Both the position numbers and the translations under genes were made by a program. Positions 17,852 through 22,269 of a stretch of 22,269 nucleotides of DNA are shown in pieces. The DNA lies in NCBI GenBank assembly GCA_032718475.1, contig JAUCBJ010004149.1, forward strand, positions 1-22,269, written 5' to 3'. This DNA comes from Nemertoderma westbladi (taxonomy: Eukaryota > Xenacoelomorpha > Nemertodermatida > Nemertodermatidae). The notes under the pieces were generated by a model. It was not told the origin of the DNA. It did no database searches and saw nothing but the letters and a program-made list of their open reading frames with translations. Position 1 is the first letter of the stretch; the number at the start of each line of letters is the position of its first letter.

Positions 17852-18990
17852 CGGTGGAGCTATTGAATTGTGGTAACGCCAAATTAAACACTCACTTGAC
17901 AGCGGCTATGCACTGGTTGCTGTGGTTAATAACGAACCTGTCTTTAGACTGGGTAGTTTTTGTCTAAAGCTGAGGCCGGCAAAAACACGATGGATATATT
18001 TACCTATATCACTCACTATATATGTCACTATATCACTCACTATGTATGTTCACCAAATGGCTTGAAACCACTTGCATGCATTGTAAAATTGTAAACGCAA
18101 GTATTTATCAATTGTTGTCTAGTTGTTGAATAAAAAAGTTGGGAACGATTCGAAGTGCGATATTCGAAATATTTGCATATTTTCAACATTATTGAACGCG
18201 AAATTAAATACCCACAACTCCCTTGCTTGAAATGTTTTTCAGGTGATTGATATTTAGCAATTATTATGAGGTTACTTACTACTGAAATCTGACAGAATGC
18301 CAAACGTATTATTATAGTTCTATCTCTATTCAGCCAGTTAGTGTAATGTCAAGCAGTACATCATTTATATATCGTATGTATCTATAGGGCCTAATTGTCA
18401 TCGTTATAATACTGTCATCAACTTAGGCTAAGCTCAATTGTAATGCAAAGGCTTAGTAGGTTTTGTATATCTGGGACGTTTACAACAGCTGTCGATTAAA
18501 CTAACAAAACCATAAAACTGAACCAGGGTGGCTGCCAGCCGGGTACCAACGGCTGTTGGGTAGACTTAAGGGAACATTTCACAAACTTTCATAGGATGCT
18601 TGTACATGTACATTATATTGGTTGCTCCGATGTTTTTATTAGGCTAACTGAGAATGTATCAGGTATAAATACTGTAATTATAGTGTTCTTTATTTTATTT
18701 ATCTAATACAGAAAAGACCCCTCCGCAGAATAAACTGCTCTTTTGGGCCGTTTCTCAGGTTGCGGATATGGATACCATTTCACACATCATCGTAGTAATT
18801 GTGATTATGATTTGTTTGCCTAGGCGAATGCGTATTACATTAGATGGGAGGCAGTTTTTTGGTTGATGCAAGTCATTCTTGGTTTGCATCTTCCAATCCC
18901 ATCTGTTTCTTGGAGTCTGTGTAAGACAGGTTCGTTTAAAGCCATCTTGATGGCGTTCTAGTATATATCATCATTACACGATGTATAAAT
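17852..18990. other. Intronic sequence, little visible
   Basis: A 24-bp tandem duplication, ATATCACTCACTATATATGT-like, covers 18006-18049. The remainder is AT-rich; the 87-codon minus frame at 18040-18303 has no domain and is rejected. No further exon was recognised. Confidence 0.5.
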
Positions 18991-19041
18991 ATTCATTAAA
19001 TGACCGCTCACTCAGACTTCCTCACGTATATCATTACCAAC

Positions 19042-19567
19042 CTATTTTTAACATATTACTCGTGACTTCCGGTATCAGTTCCTCCAGACCTTGTGTAGTC
19101 TCGTAGTCGCCTTCCACCCGCGGCGCAACCATATTCAAATTTCGCGCGCTCCACATCGCAAACAACCTGTAAGGAACATTGACGGATACCAACAAAACTT
19201 TGGAGTGTGATATAATACCACCGGAAGTTGACTCACTCTCCTGCTCAGCTAAATGACGTAATAATCCAATGATGACGTCATTAGAAGTTTCTATGATATT
19301 AACCATATGCAAGGGATATATAAGCATAAGACCTGTGACGTTTTCCCCAGCCTTTTGCGTTGCGATTGATTTGTAAAGTTTATCGAAGTATTCCCTAACG
19401 TCTTCTTTCTTCGTGTTTGTGTCGGCTACCCTCGATAGGAAGACGAGACGGTGCAGGAGGTGTTTCTTTCCGACGCTGCGGTGCGACTCTTCGATGCAGT
19501 CCAATAACGACGCCCGGGAGTCATAACCCGATAAAGGCCGATCAGCCCTCGGACTTTCTGCAGCCAT
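19042..19567 (-). CDS. TEX47: TEX47-like protein, exon 1 (BLUF-like fold region)
   Basis: Exon 1 starts at ATG 19567 with A at -3 and G at +4, and encodes residues 1-175 plus the first base of Gly176. Conserved TEX47-type blocks in order: LLHRLVFLSRVADT (37-50), YFDKLYKSI (60-68), VTGLMLIYPLHMVNIIET (77-94), SKVLLVSVNVPYRLFAMWS (122-140) and LEELIPEV (161-168). The beta-alpha pattern resembles the small BLUF-like alpha/beta fold, but nothing shows flavin binding. With exon 2 the protein is 260 aa, close to the ~253 aa of vertebrate TEX47, a testis-expressed protein of unclear molecular role. Without splicing the frame would end two codons after the donor. It is intact and apparently functional. 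Assignment rests on my recall of family motifs. Confidence 0.85.
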
Positions 19568-20068
19568 TATAGAATCACGTATTGTTAGGCCTAATACTGT
19601 ACTATGAATTATGAATTAGGATAGATAACTGGGTTAGGTTTTAAGGTTTATGATTTCGTTTTTAGATTTATAGCTAGCGCTAGGGCAATGGGGAATAACT
19701 CAAGAATGCAAGTAACGCTGCCAAGTGGTACTTTGCTGGGTTACTAGAATTTCACCAGATACTGTAAGTTGACCTGATAAAGTGGACATACAGTAATATG
19801 AAAAGATATTTTTTCATTTTTTTAATCGATACCAAATTGAAAAATACCACCCTAAACCGTAACAATTTATTGTAACCAATTAAATCAGAATTTCGAATTA
19901 GGCCTGCCGATTGCTTTGACTTGGAATCTTGTTGAAAGAGGTGTTTAATTTCCAAGATAATATGAATTGTTTATATAGTTGCCTGGTAACTTTAACTCAT
20001 AACCAGTTGTACAGTTAGTAGGCCAGCCTTTTTATCCAATCAGTTCTATACAAAAAATAAATGGCAGG
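19568..20068. other. 5' flank of the TEX47-like gene
   Basis: This includes TAGGCCTA at 19586, close upstream of the start codon. No TATA box or upstream exon was recognised; the 67-codon minus frame at 19752-19955 is AT-driven. Confidence 0.5.
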
Positions 20069-20439
20069 GTTAATTCCAAGGCCATCTAAACAACAGGCCA
20101 TGACAAGGACCTAGCCTTCAAAATTATCGTAGGCTGACTGCAGATTATGGTACAGGTACTTAAACTGTGCCTAACTAACAGCCTAAGCTATATACTGTTA
20201 GGTATATTGGGGTTTGGAATGATCCATTTGTTTCAACATTGAATCCCCTTATTTATTATAAAACCATCTGAAATATCCACAAATGTCGCTTCATTACTCA
20301 GTTACTGTCTGAAACGCTTCCGACAGTCCGATGTATCTGGTCCCGAGCAGCCGAGTTGCATCAAGATACAAGATGTGATTAACGGAGGAATAAGGCCTAC
20401 TACGGAATTGCTTGCTTGTCAGTACGATTCTATTTACTA

Positions 20440-20760
20440 CACTGGGAATTCGGCGGGCGGTCGGATCGTAATGCGGGCCACTGCCAAGTTCCTCATGCCT
20501 CACTCCGGCCTCCCACCTTCAGACCTTGGAGTGCGGCGGGGTGGAAAGAGTCCGACTTACGTCGACGACAGGACGAATCGACGAGGATTGCGATCTGGGT
20601 TTAGCGGCGGCCCGGAGCCTGGGGTTGGGCAGATGTGTATCCCCCGGATTATGTTCTCTGCGACGCGAAAGTGTGAGGCGAATTCGTTGTCGAATTGGGT
20701 CGGAAGCTGTGGGAATTCTACTGTTCTACGGGAATAAACCGCAGCGGTCCGGCGACTACG
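20440..20760. other. GC-rich passenger block inside the hAT-like element
   Basis: It is CG- and GGA-rich with open frames on both strands (plus 20375-20737, 120 codons; minus 20557-20868, 103 codons). None shows a known domain, and simultaneous openness on both strands is expected from low stop-codon density at high GC. It could be captured host sequence or a decayed transposase or exon segment. Confidence 0.45.
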
Positions 20761-21559
20761 GACGGATACTGTGATAATAAGCAGGTATTTGATCGAGTTT
20801 CTCGTATTCTCGATACTCGAGGCGGATAGAGAGTTGATTGTGTTGGGCGGAGATACCGATAGCTGCATAGCACATAGCTCCGATCTGTTTATAATTATGT
20901 TTTTTTGTTATTGTTATTTATTTATACTCGGAATTTGAGGAAGTCGACATTGAGGAAGTAATGAAGCGCTTTATATTGGACATAAAATACCAGGTAGTAT
21001 TCAAAGAGACCACGATGATACTTATTTTATGAATAATAATCATGGTAATTATTGGAGGACTACAGTCGGGGAGGTTTAGTTATTCCTCCCGATTAGCCGA
21101 TAGTCTTGTATTTTGTGTTACATTTTTATATTTCTTATACAACAGGATGTAACGCCCTTGTCATCTTGTGTAAAACTGTATTTACAGCCGATATTTTTCT
21201 GAAAACTGGAATTAATATATTTTTCTGGAAACTGGATGCAATAAAAATTCATCCCTCTCCAGGGGAAATTGGACGCAAATAACAGCTGATTACTCTCAAA
21301 AATAAAACTGTTTATTGTAAACAAATAATAAAAAGTTTATTGTTTTGGTTAAAATATCGTGCCACTGTAACCTGCTCCTTTCCCTAAATTGAGAATTTAA
21401 CATTGAGGCGGGATATTATTTCGCCAAGATGTGATTTGCGTCCAGTCTATCTCTTGATTTTACTAGAAAATAGAATACATTGCATACATACTGTTATAAT
21501 TACTGTAAATTAATAAAAAAATAATTTATTGTTTATTAAACCGTACTAAGCACGTTGAA

Positions 21560-21850
21560 CTGGAGCTTTAACAATTCCCCCTAGTGGCAGACTGGAACTG
21601 TAAAAGTCTGTCTGTGTGTTCTAATGAAGAAATGCTCGTAGGCTACTACTACCAAATTTCAGATGAATCTGATGGTTGGTTCTATAATTACTGCTAATTT
21701 TATGTTTCTGTCAATTCGCCCCCCCTAGCGGTTGACAGAGGAATTGTAGAAGTCTGTCTGTGTGTAGAATTTCTAAACTTTTGATAGACTACATGTATAC
21801 CAAGTTTGGTTCCATTTCATCCATGATTGACCGACTTATTAGCGTTCAAA
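21560..21850 (-). repeat. Two ~145-bp modules related to the 8-9 kb array
   Basis: CCCCCTAG(T/C)GG occurs at 21577 and 21721, 144 bp apart, each followed by GTAGAAGTCTGTCTGTGTGT or a close variant and later by a (T)ACCAA(A/G)TTT stretch. On the minus strand these read CTGCCACTAGGGGG and CAACCGCTAGGGGG, preceded by AAACTTGGTATACATGTA, the same order as GAAACTTGGCAGATATGTA...CCGCTAGAGGGC at 8.2-8.6 kb. Confidence 0.65.
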
Positions 21851-22094
21851 CATTCCCGCCACAAACATAGCCAGAGGCAGCCACAAACAAATAGAAGCTG
21901 CAGGAACTCGAGCGATAATTAATTAATAATTATTAAATACTGTTTTAATTAAATTATTTACGAAAATCTAGTTATCTCCTTTTAAATATGGACCCTGCAT
22001 TCGTGGAAAATATAATATTTGATAATTCAGCAGTCAGCCTACGATAATTTTGCAGGCTAGGTCCTTGTCATGGCCTGTTATTTAGATGGCCTTG

Positions 22095-22269
22095 GTTAAT
22101 TCAAACGCAACCTACAGAACAGGTCTGAAAGTAGGCCTACAGCAACAAGGCTATAATACAATAAGGAAGGGGAGGCCAGGGAAGCTGTCACCCAGGAACT
22201 TATCCACAAAGAGGAACACAGGAAGGGCAGCCGGCATCACTTATGCAGGTTACATTTTAGAGGAGCCCT
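22095..22269 (+). other. Open frame running off the right edge
   Basis: One forward frame is open for all ~58 codons from 22095 to the end and contains RKGRPGKLSPR, a basic AT-hook-like or transposase-like stretch. No start codon or splice site was fixed. It may be part of a further transposon or an exon, or chance. Confidence 0.2.

Larger units (their letters stand above)
16912..19041 (-). other. Intron of the TEX47-like gene
   Basis: The ~2.1-kb intron runs from donor G|GTTGGT (19041) to acceptor CACAG (16912). An alternative donor three bases downstream, TTG|GTAATG, would place a stop a few codons into exon 2, so the first is preferred. The intron carries the 889-bp palindromic element, a short 24-bp tandem repeat near 18006, and otherwise AT-rich sequence without frames. 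Confidence 0.75.
20077..22094. mobile_element. hAT-like non-autonomous transposon (65-bp TIRs, 8-bp TSD)
   Basis: Left end CAAGGCCATCTAAACAACAG (20077-20141) and right end (22030-22094) are 65-bp inverted repeats with two mismatches. GTTAATTC lies directly outside both ends (20069-20076 and 22095-22102), a perfect 8-bp target duplication typical of hAT elements. The 2-kb interior has no transposase-like frame. It holds a GC-rich block at about 20440-20760 that contrasts with AT-rich flanks, and two ~145-bp modules at about 21560-21850. Two-mismatch ends and an intact TSD suggest a fairly recent insertion. Confidence 0.92.

Noticed and set aside
19752-19955. 67-codon minus frame upstream of the TEX47-like gene as an extra exon
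   Set aside because: No family similarity, no splice sites joining it in frame to exon 1, and AT-driven composition.
1-22269. CRISPR arrays, bacterial operons or toxin-antitoxin systems
   Set aside because: No regular spacer-repeat structure; introns, LINEs and metazoan protein families show the sequence is animal nuclear DNA. The 36-bp and 315-bp arrays are uninterrupted tandem repeats.

Overview
The window is nuclear DNA from an animal. It is AT-rich, gene-sparse and dense in degraded non-LTR retrotransposons, inverted-repeat DNA transposons and microsatellites. The recognisable proteins are metazoan: a nose-resistant-to-fluoxetine (NRF-6)-type membrane acyltransferase and a TEX47-type testis-expressed protein whose two exons join in frame across GT-AG splice sites. 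The repeat style, including the frequent octamer TAGGCCTA, suggests a marine invertebrate and possibly an echinoderm-like deuterostome. That assignment is inference and weak.

Layout. 1-2.9 kb: a 36-bp hairpin minisatellite, a G-rich minisatellite, a decayed LINE tail, G/C homopolymers and a triplicated 11-mer. 3.5-4.7 kb: a minus-strand LINE terminus and duplicated AT-rich sequence. 4.94-6.47 kb: a non-autonomous DNA transposon with ~41-bp terminal inverted repeats (TIRs), a 5-bp target-site duplication (TSD) and clusters of subterminal repeats. 6.53-7.79 kb: an uninterrupted 419-codon reading frame with a PDE5/11-like N-terminal leader motif and a C-terminal C2H2 zinc finger. 7.9-9.25 kb: a repeat block of 315-bp units made of ~145-bp modules, each with a CTCF-like core, bounded by a 16-bp direct repeat. 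9.5-10.3 kb: short dispersed-repeat fragments. 11.39-13.76 kb (minus): an intact, intronless NRF/acyltransferase-3 gene. 14.05-14.32 kb: a pair of short inverted-repeat elements. 14.34-16.31 kb: a mutated LINE reverse transcriptase followed by a second fragment of the same family in inverted orientation. 16.66-19.57 kb (minus): the TEX47-like gene, whose ~2.1-kb intron holds an 889-bp fold-back element with mariner-like ends. 20.08-22.09 kb: a ~2-kb hAT-like non-autonomous element with 65-bp TIRs and a perfect 8-bp TSD, carrying a GC-rich internal block and two more CTCF-like modules.

The three genes show no operon-like or pathway relationship. What links the loci is that transposable elements sit next to or inside each gene: 58 bp upstream of the zinc-finger frame, within the TEX47 intron, and upstream of the acyltransferase gene. 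The observations most worth checking are the leader-plus-zinc-finger protein, the CTCF-like module family at two loci, and the palindromic intronic element.
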